A stretch of 64,000 nt of DNA from Lewinellaceae bacterium (GTDB taxonomy: Bacteria > Bacteroidota > Bacteroidia > Chitinophagales > Saprospiraceae), in NCBI GenBank assembly GCA_020636095.1, contig JACJYN010000002.1, positions 1,488,001 through 1,552,000 on the forward strand, in the 5' to 3' direction. The position numbers and the translations under genes are program-made. The first letter of the stretch is position 1; each line of letters starts with the position of its first letter. Of the stretch, positions 36,300-45,050 are shown in pieces. The notes beneath the pieces were generated by a model that saw nothing but the letters and a program-made list of their open reading frames with translations, made no database searches and was not told the DNA's origin.

Positions 36300-36386
36300 G
36301 GCTACCAGTCTTCGTACATCCCCAAACCGAGCCGGGGCAGGCGTACACAACCTCCATCCCATTTTGTCCAACTCTAGACGGATACC
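36300..36386. repeat. Short, diverged member of the ggctacc-ended repeat family
   Basis: It starts GGCTACCAGTCTTCG and ends GTCCAACTCTAGACGGATACC, matching the ends of the 113-bp elements and of the copy at 83, but it is about 26 bp shorter inside and has no clear target duplication. Confidence 0.6.
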
Positions 36387-36451
36387 CAAAAATACTATTT
36401 TACGGAACAAGAGAGCAGAGGATAAGTTTTAAAGCACTTCGCTTTTAGCGG

Positions 36452-37153
36452 TCAGATCAAGCCTTCATCGGCAAAGCTGTAGTACCCGCCCTCTCCGACG
36501 ATAAGATGGTCTACCACTATAATATCAAGCGTTTCGCCAGCTTTTTTGAGTTTGCGGGTCAGGTCAATATCGGCCTGGCTTGGGTTGAGGTTGCCGGAAG
36601 GGTGGTTGTGACAAAGCACGATGGAACAAGCGCGGCCCTCAATGGCGCGGCCATACATCACCTTGGCATCGACCACGGTGCCGGCTACGCCTCCCTGGCT
36701 GATTTGTTCCCGGCCCAGGATGCGGTTGGCGCGGTTGAGCAGCAATATCCAGAACTCTTCGTGAGGCAGGTCTATCAGTAAAGGAGCAATGGCGTTGAAG
36801 GCGTCACGGCTACAGGTTACCTGCGGCTTTTCACGGATGCGGGACAATTGGCGCCTTCGGCCCACCTCCATAGCGGCGACAATGGTGATCGCCTTCGCTT
36901 CGCCCACCCCTTTGAATTTCCTCAGTTCCGCAATGGAGCATTTGCCCAGTTCATTCAGGTTATTGTCGACGGAGTGGAGAATGCGCTGGGCCAGCCCTAC
37001 AGCCGATTCCTCTCTGGAACCAGATCCCAGGAGAATGGCCAGTAATTCTGTATCCGAAAGGCTGCCTTTCCCTTTCCTGACCAGTTTCTCGCGCGGGCGG
37101 TCCTCTTCCGCCCAGCTCTTAATGCCCAGCGCTGAAGGTATATAGTTTTGCAT
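36452..37153 (-). CDS. radC: RadC/JAB-domain protein
   Basis: A 233-residue protein. The N-terminal helix-hairpin-helix part (FKGVGEAKAITIVAAMEVG) is followed by the JAMM metalloprotease-like motif CHNHPSGNLNPSQADIDLT with an upstream glutamate. Despite its name, RadC has no proven DNA-repair role; the JAMM fold suggests a metal-dependent hydrolase. I used the ATG at 37153, since the longer frame would translate the heptamer repeats upstream. Confidence 0.92.
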   Translation of the reverse strand: MQNYIPSALGIKSWAEEDRPREKLVRKGKGSLSDTELLAILLGSGSREESAVGLAQRILHSVDNNLNELGKCSIAELRKFKGVGEAKAITIVAAMEVGRRRQLSRIREKPQVTCSRDAFNAIAPLLIDLPHEEFWILLLNRANRILGREQISQGGVAGTVVDAKVMYGRAIEGRACSIVLCHNHPSGNLNPSQADIDLTRKLKKAGETLDIIVVDHLIVGEGGYYSFADEGLI

Positions 37154-37274
37154 GGGTATGCTTGGTTTTAGTGCTTTGCCCTGTCCGGAAACAAAAGGGA
37201 CGAGCCGGTTCTTTTCAAAAAGCACCCGGCCCGCACCCCTTGGAACAAAACAGTAACGTAAAAATGAAACCTTA

Positions 37275-37428
37275 CGGAAATTCGGAATTCGGAATTCGGA
37301 AGGCGGAAGGCGGAATTCGGAATTCGGAAGGCGGAAGGCCAGGCCAGGCCAGGCATTCCCACTTCCCCCAGAGGCGGATTCCAAACCCAACACGGAGGCC
37401 AGGCATTCCCACTTCCCACTTCCCACTT
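37275..37428. repeat. Facing arrays of 7-bp units
   Basis: 37275-37337 is nine 7-bp units (CGGAAAT, TCGGAAT twice, TCGGAAG, GCGGAAG, GCGGAAT, TCGGAAT, TCGGAAG, GCGGAAG). After GCCAGGCCAGGCCAGG, units of the complementary type TTCCCAC follow around 37345 and at 37406-37428. The whole fills the space between radC and the PUR-protein gene. The GAA (or TTC) triplet keeps strict 7-bp spacing. Confidence 0.85.
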
Positions 37429-37446
37429 GGTTCGTCCAAAGTCAAG

Positions 37447-37695
37447 TTAACTGGTTACGGTATCGGAATTTTCCTTGTGGTGTTGAATAACATGGTTCAG
37501 CGCTTCGGCAAACTCACCGAGGTCTTTGTGCAGAATGATGATTTGCTGTTGCTCGAATTTACCTTCTTCTTCCTTACTTTTTCGGCTTTCCGTGATGCGC
37601 AAATAAGGATTCCCTTTTTCCGATTGCTTGAAATTAAAAAAGTAGGTGCGGAAGACGCCCTTGACCGTTTCAGCGTACAGATCTTTTTTTTCCAT
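37447..37695 (-). CDS. PUR-alpha-like (DUF3276) nucleic-acid-binding protein
   Basis: An 82-residue protein typical of Bacteroidota. The single PUR repeat is seen in ETVKGVFRTYFFNFKQSEKG, then YLRITESRK and QQIIILHKDLGEFAEALNHV. Such domains bind single-stranded nucleic acid as dimers. The ATG at 37695 starts just before the domain; the longer frame adds an unrelated hydrophobic stretch. It is divergent from rnpA. Confidence 0.88.
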   Translation of the reverse strand: MEKKDLYAETVKGVFRTYFFNFKQSEKGNPYLRITESRKSKEEEGKFEQQQIIILHKDLGEFAEALNHVIQHHKENSDTVTS

Positions 37696-37842
37696 GATAT
37701 GGAGGGTTAAAAGGTTGAAAAAAAATATTGTCATAGTATCAGTCGCAGAAATCGAGAAATTCCATAAAGATTTTTCAACTTTTTTCAATTTTTTTTCGAA
37801 TTCGCCGGTAAATGGGCAGCAAATCGGGTATTTTGCAGGCCT

Positions 37843-38226
37843 ATGCTATCCTATACATTTCAAAAAGGCGAGCGCCTGAAGAGCCGAAAAGTGATCGGCG
37901 CCCTGTTTAAAGAGGGGAAGTCTTTCGGGCAATACCCCTTAAGGCTGGTGTATCTATCCGTGAAAGAACGGCGCAGTGAATTTCCGGCCCAGTTTACGGT
38001 GAGCGTTCCCAAAAAAAAATTCAGTAAGGCAGTGGCGCGCAACCGCATTCGCCGGCAGATACGTGAAGCCTGGCGCCTGAATAAACATCGCTTATACAAG
38101 GTGTTGGAAGGAGAAGAACGGCAAATGGCCCTTCTGGTGATCTACGTGGCCAAAGAAGCACTCCCTTATCCGGAGATAGAACGCGCCATGCGGCAAATGA
38201 TCAGCCGGCTGACAAAAAAAAGGTAA
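37843..38226 (+). CDS. rnpA: Ribonuclease P protein component
   Basis: A 127-residue basic protein that assists the RNase P RNA in maturing tRNA 5' ends. It starts LSYTFQKGERLKSRKVIGALF, has the FTVSVPKKKFSKAVARNRIR segment and the RNR-type motif RNRIRRQIREAWR near residue 70, and a typical length. The usual neighbour rpmH is not adjacent here. Confidence 0.95.
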   Translation: MLSYTFQKGERLKSRKVIGALFKEGKSFGQYPLRLVYLSVKERRSEFPAQFTVSVPKKKFSKAVARNRIRRQIREAWRLNKHRLYKVLEGEERQMALLVIYVAKEALPYPEIERAMRQMISRLTKKR

Positions 38227-38301
38227 CCCTCATCGAAGCAAACTGAACCAACCATTCAAGACGCTGAATGTTCTTTAGTTTTGGAACAAACCGGAAATGC
38301 C

Positions 38302-38814
38302 ATGCGCACCTTTCTATTTTTAATGCCCTTGCTTTTGGCCCAGAGCCTGCTCAGCGCCCAAAAAGTGCTACAGATCGAGCAATACGGCAAACCCCAGGCG
38401 GATAAAATATTTATCGGGGATCCTATCACCTACCAACTCAAGGGAGAGGATATGTTCCACGACAGCTATATCGAAGGCATACAGGTAGAGGACAGCCTGC
38501 TGATATTGAGTGACCGCTACGTTAATGTGTACGATATTTCCGCTTTGCGATATGAACGCAACTGGCCCCGGGCAACGGGCATCTCCCTGTTTTGGTTCGG
38601 CATAGGGTGGTCGGGCTTTGCCGCTATCGGCACTGCTCTAGATGGGAATGACGATAGCCGCTATCGATGGTCGGATGCGGTTGTTTCGGCCAGCGCTATC
38701 AGCTTGTCTTTCGCCATTCCCTTGCTTTTTAAGCACAAAACGATCAGGATCGGTAAACGCAAGCGTTTGCGCCTGCTCGATCTGCGTTTTAAGAGAGAGG
38801 CTTGGGAAGATTAA
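38302..38814 (+). CDS. Exported hypothetical protein
   Basis: A 170-residue protein of unknown function. The N-terminus has a signal peptide (MRTFLFLMPLLLAQSLLSAQ). The central part is strand-rich (RYVNVYDISALRYERN). Two hydrophobic segments follow (ISLFWFGIGWSGFAAIGTAL and VVSASAISLSFAIPLLF), with a basic C-terminus (RIGKRKRLRLLDLRFKR), suggesting membrane attachment. The start ATG at 38302 is favoured over a TTG at 38281. The gene is co-directional with rnpA, 75 bp away. Confidence 0.6.
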   Translation: MRTFLFLMPLLLAQSLLSAQKVLQIEQYGKPQADKIFIGDPITYQLKGEDMFHDSYIEGIQVEDSLLILSDRYVNVYDISALRYERNWPRATGISLFWFGIGWSGFAAIGTALDGNDDSRYRWSDAVVSASAISLSFAIPLLFKHKTIRIGKRKRLRLLDLRFKREAWED

Positions 38815-39044
38815 GGCCCTTTCAAATGTTAAAGCTTCGGATATGTGGTTCTAGTCTCAGAAATTTAAATTAATTTCATATAAGTTTTTTCTTTCTTTAG
38901 CAAATTTCGTAGGCCAGCTGAGCGCCCGAATAAACCCGGCCTCCTCCTAACCGGCAGGAGAGTACTTTCCGGCTTTTGGAAAGCCCAACAAAACGAAATT
39001 CGTCAAAGATTCTTGTTTTCCGATACATTAACCAAAACCACATT

Positions 39045-39794
39045 ATGATGAGACGGCTATCCCCCCTATGCCTCTTGCTATTTTTATGCAGCTGGGCGAA
39101 TGCTCAGAAAATGACCACCCCGAACGGCTGGGCCTACCAGGTGCTGCGTTCGGGAAAAGGCGCCCAACTCAGTAGCGACAATGGCGCACTTACCCACAAC
39201 CAGCTCTCTGACATCAACGGGAGCGTACTGGTGTCTACCTATCAGATCGGTGTACCGGATTATCAACTGATCGCCGAGTTGCCAGCGGCCTTCCAGTCGG
39301 CTTTCAGCGTCATGCAACCGGGTGGAAAGTACCGCTTTAACATTCCTATGGCCGACCTTCAGGAAGCCATGCGGAATACCTCCGGCATGGCGCTGCCGGG
39401 AGATTACGCCATCTGGGAAATTGAACTACTGGAGGTATTGCCTCCGCGGCCTGATGGAGCCCGGGAAGTAGTAAAAATCATGGAAAGCGGCGGCGCCGAG
39501 GCTGCTTACAAAGAGTTCAAACTACTGCTCAACAGCTCCAAAGCCTATTTTGGAGAATGGGAAGTCAACCAGGTTGGTTATCTGTTCCTGGAGAATGGAA
39601 TGACGGAGGAGGCCATTACCGCTTTAAGTTATAATGTGGACGAGCATCCCTTTTCCGCCAACGCCCACGATAGCCTGGCCGAAGCATACTATAAGGCCGG
39701 AGAACAGGCCATGGCCAAAAAGCATTATCAAAAATCACTGGAGCTGAATCCTCAGAACGGCAATGCCCGGCAAATGCTGGAGCGCTTGAGGTAG
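39045..39794 (+). CDS. Exported FKBP-like domain protein with TPRs
   Basis: A 249-residue protein. A signal peptide (MMRRLSPLCLLLFLCSWANAQ) precedes a domain resembling FKBP-type peptidyl-prolyl isomerases (GWAYQVLRSGKG, FSVMQPGGKYRFNIP, IWEIELLEVLP). The active-site aromatic residues are hard to place, so catalysis is uncertain. The last 100 residues form TPR-like helices (AHDSLAEAYYKAGEQAMAKK). It may be an envelope chaperone. A perfect hairpin follows the stop. Confidence 0.72.
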   Translation: MMRRLSPLCLLLFLCSWANAQKMTTPNGWAYQVLRSGKGAQLSSDNGALTHNQLSDINGSVLVSTYQIGVPDYQLIAELPAAFQSAFSVMQPGGKYRFNIPMADLQEAMRNTSGMALPGDYAIWEIELLEVLPPRPDGAREVVKIMESGGAEAAYKEFKLLLNSSKAYFGEWEVNQVGYLFLENGMTEEAITALSYNVDEHPFSANAHDSLAEAYYKAGEQAMAKKHYQKSLELNPQNGNARQMLERLR

Positions 39795-39809
39795 GGTGGT
39801 TGGTTGTTC

Positions 39810-39847
39810 GTTGATGGTTGGGGCCGCTAACAGCCCCAACCATCAAC
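39810..39847 (+). terminator. Perfect 15-bp stem hairpin
   Basis: GTTGATGGTTGGGGC pairs perfectly with GCCCCAACCATCAAC around an 8-base loop, 15 bases after the FKBP-like gene. There is no T-tract directly after it, so it may act as a processing or protective stem rather than a classical terminator. Confidence 0.65.
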
Positions 39848-39860
39848 TACTCGTACTCCT

Positions 39861-40040
39861 CTACTCAGGGAGGCAACGCACTCCCATCTCTTTCATACGC
39901 TCGACTCCGTTGACGATAAAATCCCATTGGCCGCCGAATTTGCCATTTTTTACATCGAAGTACCATACCTCTTCCCAGGACACTGTCTTGCCGCCGGGTC
40001 TGGATTTTTGGTATAAGTAATGTTTCACTTTCTGACCAAT
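39861..40040 (-). pseudogene. C-terminal fragment of an NTF2/SnoaL-like protein (probable)
   Basis: An open stretch on the minus strand, without a start codon, encodes a sensible protein end: KHYLYQKSRPGGKTVSWEEV, then WYFDVKNGKFGGQWDFIVNG and VERMKEMGVRCLPE before a stop at 39861. The aromatic-rich pattern resembles SnoaL-like domains. Its 5' part would overlap the esterase gene's last codons in another frame, so the rest has been lost, perhaps by deletion next to that gene. Confidence 0.4.
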
Positions 40041-41260
40041 GCCGTCCGGCCTACCGGCACATTATTGGACTCTATTACGGCCTGGTAGATACCCGGCGCC
40101 AGAGGAGTTTGTATTGGCCACTGTAGTTGTTGCCACCCTTCGGGCCATTCACCGCCCGGCAAAGTAGCCACCAGATTGCCTAAGGGGCCGAAAATATTCA
40201 GGCGCACTTTTCCCGCCTCCGGCAGATGGAAAGAGAAAGATACAACGTCCTCGAACGGGTTGGGGAAGGCCGTAACAGTTGAAGCGGCTTCGGCCGCCAG
40301 GTGCGCTATGCCGGTGAGGGGCTGGCCGGTGAAGAAATTCCAAATCTCCCGGCTGGCGTCAAAGTCGCGGTTGGTTTTACCAAAAACGGACTCCAGGAAG
40401 AAGGGTACATCAATGCTGCCCGGCCACCAGTGGCCGCCACCGTTCACCCGGAAGTGCCACACCTCAGCATCCTGCTCGCACCCCAGGTACTGGATAAGGG
40501 TGACGGAACTACCGTCCTGCTGGTTAGTATTGGCTATTTCCGTTACGACTGCTTCTGTGCCACAACCGTTGAAGTTGCCCCAGCCTTCCATTGTAGCGGG
40601 AATGGAAGCAAAAAGGCCACTAACGCCTGTATAAGGCACCACCGCGTCGGCGGTGCCGTGAATATCCAACACAGGCATGGGGCCCGTAGCATTACAATCA
40701 AGGAAAGGCACGAGGCCGGGAGATGTTCCCGGGCCGCCCACCGAAGCGATGGCGGCAACGCGGCTCGTGAGTTCACAGGCCATCACATAAGCCAGGGCGC
40801 CACCGTTGGAATGCCCGGCCACAAAAACCTGCTCAGCATCGATATTGAATTCCGTGGCCATACTGTCGATCAGCGCCACCATAAAGCCAAGGTCATCCGG
40901 CCCGTCGGGATTCTGAAGGTTCCATCCGGCGCCCCGGGGCGGCAAAGCCGGCAGGATTCCTCCTGAGGGGTCGTCAATCTCGAGCCCCTGCGGATAGGCC
41001 AGCAGGAAGTGTTCCGTATCGGCCAGCGCCTCAAAGTTGCTGATCAGGCGCTGCAGCGATGCCGTGCCGGTGTAGCCGTGCAGGCTGATGATAAGCGGCC
41101 AGGCTTCGTCGCCGGTATAGGCCTGCGGCACATATACGATATAGGTTCGGGTAGTGTCGTCATGAGTGAGGCTACGATCGAGGGCCTCGCCTTGCTGGGC
41201 GGATAGGCCGGGCGCGAAAGCGGCACTGAAAAAGATCAAAAGGGTCAGTCTGGTTAGCAT
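40025..41260 (-). CDS. Secreted PHB-depolymerase/feruloyl-esterase-like hydrolase with T9SS sorting domain
   Basis: A 411-residue secreted alpha/beta-hydrolase. Signal peptide LLIFFSAAFAPGLSAQ; nucleophile Ser in AGHSNGGALAY (about residue 150); Asp in LDIHGTADAVVPY; His in NGGGHWWPG. The oxyanion strand is LIISLHGYTG. From about residue 330 (VTAFPNPFEDVVSF, LAPGIYQAVIES, GRTALVRK) it is a T9SS type A sorting domain. The family includes feruloyl esterases and polyester depolymerases; the exact ester is unknown. Confidence 0.9.
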   Translation of the reverse strand: MLTRLTLLIFFSAAFAPGLSAQQGEALDRSLTHDDTTRTYIVYVPQAYTGDEAWPLIISLHGYTGTASLQRLISNFEALADTEHFLLAYPQGLEIDDPSGGILPALPPRGAGWNLQNPDGPDDLGFMVALIDSMATEFNIDAEQVFVAGHSNGGALAYVMACELTSRVAAIASVGGPGTSPGLVPFLDCNATGPMPVLDIHGTADAVVPYTGVSGLFASIPATMEGWGNFNGCGTEAVVTEIANTNQQDGSSVTLIQYLGCEQDAEVWHFRVNGGGHWWPGSIDVPFFLESVFGKTNRDFDASREIWNFFTGQPLTGIAHLAAEAASTVTAFPNPFEDVVSFSFHLPEAGKVRLNIFGPLGNLVATLPGGEWPEGWQQLQWPIQTPLAPGIYQAVIESNNVPVGRTALVRK

Positions 41261-41313
41261 GATTTATCGGTTGATGTGTGATTTGCGGGCCTTTCAACAG
41301 GCCCCTGTTTTAA

Positions 41314-41460
41314 GTCGGAAATCGGAAGCCGGAAGCTGGAAGCCGAACTTAGTGAGGCCCCGCCGCTGTCTCCGGTGGACCATAGTCCGGTCTCCGACGG
41401 ACAGAGGCCGTGGGCTGAAGCCGCTATGGCGGGCGATCTTAGGAAGCCCCGCCTTCCGCC
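41314..41460. repeat. 7-bp unit array followed by GC-rich inverted repeats
   Basis: 41314-41348 holds five 7-bp units (GTCGGAA, ATCGGAA, GCCGGAA, GCTGGAA, GCCGAAC). The rest is GC-rich with partial dyads (CTGTC...GACAG around GGAC-CATA-GTCC, and CCGC-TAT-GGCGG). It fills the gap between the esterase and the FG-GAP lipoprotein genes. Confidence 0.55.
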
Positions 41461-41472
41461 TTTTAGACACCC

Positions 41473-44400
41473 CTACTCCACCTCCCTTTCCCTTACATAA
41501 CCGCTCACCGGGGCATTTGTCTGTCCCAGAAGCAATAGCTGGCGGCCGTTTTGATCAAAAGAAAGGATATGCCTTACATCGCCCTGGATGTGGAAACCCG
41601 AGCGGTATTGGGGCACATAGGCCCACTGCCCATTACCCTGGTTGAGTAGCAACGTGCCATGGTTGGCGTCGAAACGCCCCCAATTGGCGCGGGTGCGTTC
41701 GTAATTACCGGCCAGGAGCAGGTCCATCTGGCCATCGCCGTTGGCGTCCAGCGGCTGGATGGCGAATACGGGAGCGGCCTGGGCTATCAGCGGCAGCGGG
41801 TGCAGGGCCCAGCGGCCATCGCCGAGGTTCTCCACCCAAACGCTATGCAGTTCCACCGCCTCGAGTTGGGTAGCCATCTTCAGCTGTTCCGGGCTTAGGA
41901 TGTCCTCGATACCCGCCTGGGCATAAGAAGCATAGTCGGTAAATTTCTTTTTCAGAAAAACCAGCTGGGAGAAAACCTCATCGCGGCTATAAGCCGGATA
42001 AGGCTTACCCTGTATATAGTGAATGAGAATGGGGTCGACCGCCCCGTTATCATCGAAGTCGGCATAATATAAGGTGATCGGCTCTTCCTGGCTGGCTTTC
42101 ATCTGGCTGTTGATTCCGAAGTTGCCCGCTACGAGGTCTTCATCGCCATCGCCGTCGAGATCGGAGGAAGCCAGGGCGCACCACAGGCCGGCGCTGGGCC
42201 CCGGCATTACCTGGGCGCTCACATTCCTGAACTGGCTGCCATCTTTGCGAAAAAAGGTAAGCGGCATCCACTCGCCGGCAATGGCCAGCGTCTGGCCGCC
42301 GTCCAGCCAGAGAGCGGCAGTTACCATACCGATTTGGGCCAGGCCGGGCGCCAGTTCCTCTGTAGCAATCCGAAACCGGCCCTTGCCGTCGTTGAGCAAC
42401 AGGTAACTCACCGGCGCCTTAGGATAAGCTCCCGGAATGAGCCGCCCTCCGACAAAGAGGTCGGAAGCGCCATCGCCATTGACGTCGGCTACGGCAAGGC
42501 AGGACCCGCTGGTAAGCATGGGAGGAAGCGCATCTTTGTCCCGGGTAAACCCTCCTTTGCCGTCGTTGAGGTACAGGCGGTCCTGTAGCGCCAGGTCTTC
42601 CGGCAGGTAATCATACCCGCCGCTGACCACATAGAGGTCGAGGTCGCCGTCCTGGTCCACATCGAAAAAAGCGGCATCGATATCATCGGCGATCAGGTCT
42701 TTTCGCAATGCCTCCTGGCCGCTGGCGCGAAAGGAGCCATCGGCCTGCTGCAGGAAAATATCGCCGGCCTGAAGCTTGGCGCCCCCCATGAAGACATCTT
42801 CCCTGCCATCGCCATTGACATCGCCTTTGGCCATGGCCGGCCCCAACCCGGTCAGCATATATGGAAGCAGCGACTGCCGCTTAAAATCCACCGTTGGCTT
42901 TTGTACATGTGTGAACGGAAGGGGCGCCGGTACAGGCTTATACAGAACTGGAAAGCCGGATCGATTCAGAGGGCCCGCCGCATCGGTTTCCTTCAGCGTC
43001 AGAAGCTGGTTGGCATCAACCCCGGTAAGCCATTGTTGCTGGCCGCCGGGCCAGCGCACCATCAGGCTATCTGCTCGGGTCGCGGCGCCCAGGCCAAAGT
43101 GGAGCGGTATATGCATGGAAGATTGAAACCCGCGGACCGGGATGAATTCCTGCATCATCACCTGCCCACCGGCATAGACTTCCACTCTGGCGCCGATGCC
43201 AAAGCGGTTGCCGCCGCTGCCCTGCAGTTGCACCCTGAGGTAATTGCCTTTAGGACTCTTATTCTCATAAACGGCCGCCGGCTCATTCACGTTGTTGAGC
43301 ACCAGGTCGAGGTCCCCGTCATTATCGAGGTCGGCGTAAGCGGCGCCGTTGGTCAGCAGAGGCGTATCGAAACCCCAGTTCTTTACCTGATTGCTGAATT
43401 GCAGGTTGCCTTCATTGCGGAAGATATAATTATGGGTTTTGGTTGATTCCATCCGGGAGATAATTTCCATGAGCGCACTGGAAGTTTCACCCTGCGCCTC
43501 CCTGATGCGTTCAGAAGCGTAATAAGACATAAAGTCGCGGTTGGTATAGTCGCGCAGGTAGCCGTTGGAAATGAAGAGGTCTTTCCAGCCGTCGTTGTCG
43601 AAATCGGCGAGCAGGGCCGCCCAGCTCCAGTCGGTATTGGACACGCCCGCCAGTTGGCCCACTTCACTGAAGGTACCGTCGCCATTGTTCAATTGCAGCA
43701 TATTGCGCATGACCTGGTGATAATAACCATTGCGCAATTGGGACTGGAACTTGTCGTACTCGTCCGGGCCGTAGAGCAGTTTCTGCCGGCGGTTGTCCTC
43801 GGGCAGCATATCCAGCGTCATGATATCGGGCAGGGCATCGTTGTTGAAGTCGGCAATATCGTTCCCCATGGAGAAGTGAGGAATATGGCCCAGGCAATTT
43901 CGCAAGTCTTCCCGAAAAGTACCGTCCCCCTTGTTCACGTAGAGATAATCCTCCTCGGTATAGTCATTGCTGACGTAGAGGTCGAGCCAGCCGTCGCCAT
44001 CGAGGTCAGAAGCGGCAACGCCCAGGCCGAAGCCAAGCGGGTTGTTGCGAATGCCGGCGGCTTGGGTCACTTCAGTAAACTGCCCGTTATCGTTGCGGAG
44101 CAGTTTGTCTCCTGCAAACTCGTCGGTCATTTTTTTAACGAAAGCAGCGTCGAAGTTTTGGTATTCGTCAATGGAATGGTTAAGCAGGTAGCAATCGAGG
44201 TCGCCGTCGCGGTCGTAGTCGAAAAAAAGGCTGTGGGTGGTGTAGGCGGGATTGGCCAGGCCGTATTCGGCCGCCTTTTCGGTGAAAGCCCCCTCCCAGG
44301 CTCCCTCATTTCCCCCTTGGAGGGGGCCGCCATTATTGATATACAATTCATTCCGCCGGAGTTCCTCCGGGTTATCGCCGGAATAAGCGAGGTAAAGGTC

Positions 44401-44859
44401 GAGCCAGCCATCGGCGTTGACGTCGACGAAGTTGACGCCGGTATTCCAGCCATTGGGGCGGCCGGCCACGCCGGCTTTTTCAGTGATGTCTTCGAATTGC
44501 AGGTTGCCTTTATTCAGATAGAGTTTGTTTGGCGTCATATTGCCGGAAAAGTACAGGTCGGGCAGGCCGTCGTTGTTGACGTCTCCCACGGCTACTCCTC
44601 CGCCATTGTAGAAATATTCATAAGACAGCACATTGAGTTCCTCTGTTTCCGTCAGTTGGTTGGCAAAGGTGATACCGGTTTGGGAGGGATCCAGGCGGCT
44701 GAAGTAAGTGGCGCCCTCTTTCGGAGCGAATTGCGCTCCTTCTTTGTTACCGCAGCCGGCCCCGGCCATCAGGCCGATAGCTGCCAACAGGAATGCAGGA
44801 AGCCAACGGTTACCTGCCAGGTTATGAATGGTTTTGGGATGATTGGACTGAAGCCTCAT
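41473..44859 (-). CDS. FG-GAP/VCBS repeat lipoprotein with UnbV (ASPIC) domain, CRTAC1-like
   Basis: A 1128-residue surface protein. A lipobox (LLAAIGLMAGAGCGN) predicts a lipoprotein. More than ten calcium-binding FG-GAP blades of the type DVNNDGLPDLYFS, DVNADGWLDLYL, DLDGDGWLDLYV and DLDNDGDLDLVL form one or two beta-propellers. Around residue 570-640 the UnbV/ASPIC segment (GGNRFGIGARVEVYAGG, MVRWPGG) is seen. Such proteins are common near SusCD loci in this phylum and are thought to bind glycans or surfaces. It is divergent from the first GH92 gene. Confidence 0.9.
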   Translation of the reverse strand: MRLQSNHPKTIHNLAGNRWLPAFLLAAIGLMAGAGCGNKEGAQFAPKEGATYFSRLDPSQTGITFANQLTETEELNVLSYEYFYNGGGVAVGDVNNDGLPDLYFSGNMTPNKLYLNKGNLQFEDITEKAGVAGRPNGWNTGVNFVDVNADGWLDLYLAYSGDNPEELRRNELYINNGGPLQGGNEGAWEGAFTEKAAEYGLANPAYTTHSLFFDYDRDGDLDCYLLNHSIDEYQNFDAAFVKKMTDEFAGDKLLRNDNGQFTEVTQAAGIRNNPLGFGLGVAASDLDGDGWLDLYVSNDYTEEDYLYVNKGDGTFREDLRNCLGHIPHFSMGNDIADFNNDALPDIMTLDMLPEDNRRQKLLYGPDEYDKFQSQLRNGYYHQVMRNMLQLNNGDGTFSEVGQLAGVSNTDWSWAALLADFDNDGWKDLFISNGYLRDYTNRDFMSYYASERIREAQGETSSALMEIISRMESTKTHNYIFRNEGNLQFSNQVKNWGFDTPLLTNGAAYADLDNDGDLDLVLNNVNEPAAVYENKSPKGNYLRVQLQGSGGNRFGIGARVEVYAGGQVMMQEFIPVRGFQSSMHIPLHFGLGAATRADSLMVRWPGGQQQWLTGVDANQLLTLKETDAAGPLNRSGFPVLYKPVPAPLPFTHVQKPTVDFKRQSLLPYMLTGLGPAMAKGDVNGDGREDVFMGGAKLQAGDIFLQQADGSFRASGQEALRKDLIADDIDAAFFDVDQDGDLDLYVVSGGYDYLPEDLALQDRLYLNDGKGGFTRDKDALPPMLTSGSCLAVADVNGDGASDLFVGGRLIPGAYPKAPVSYLLLNDGKGRFRIATEELAPGLAQIGMVTAALWLDGGQTLAIAGEWMPLTFFRKDGSQFRNVSAQVMPGPSAGLWCALASSDLDGDGDEDLVAGNFGINSQMKASQEEPITLYYADFDDNGAVDPILIHYIQGKPYPAYSRDEVFSQLVFLKKKFTDYASYAQAGIEDILSPEQLKMATQLEAVELHSVWVENLGDGRWALHPLPLIAQAAPVFAIQPLDANGDGQMDLLLAGNYERTRANWGRFDANHGTLLLNQGNGQWAYVPQYRSGFHIQGDVRHILSFDQNGRQLLLLGQTNAPVSGYVREREVE

Positions 44860-45050
44860 AAGAAATTTTCTTTCAATGTTTTATGTTTGTTTTTTCTCCA
44901 AAGCCGCAAAGGGCCTTTTTCCATCGGAATGGGAAAATTAATGAAATCCTGCACAAATCGGCAAGATATTTTCTAAATTCATCCGCATCATTCAGGTTCG
45001 CCTTTCCCTTGCTTCCAGGAGGCAGGAAATCGAATTCACAAAAACATAAC

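Noticed and set aside
38880..39044. Riboswitch-like leader before the FKBP-like gene
   Set aside because: There are short inverted pieces (AATTTCG and CGAAATT) and a GC-rich middle, but I could not match it to any known riboswitch pattern or a clear expression platform.
43654..44976. 440-residue open frame opposite the FG-GAP lipoprotein
   Set aside because: It is the shadow of repeated Asp/Asn-Gly motifs read in reverse; no domain is visible.
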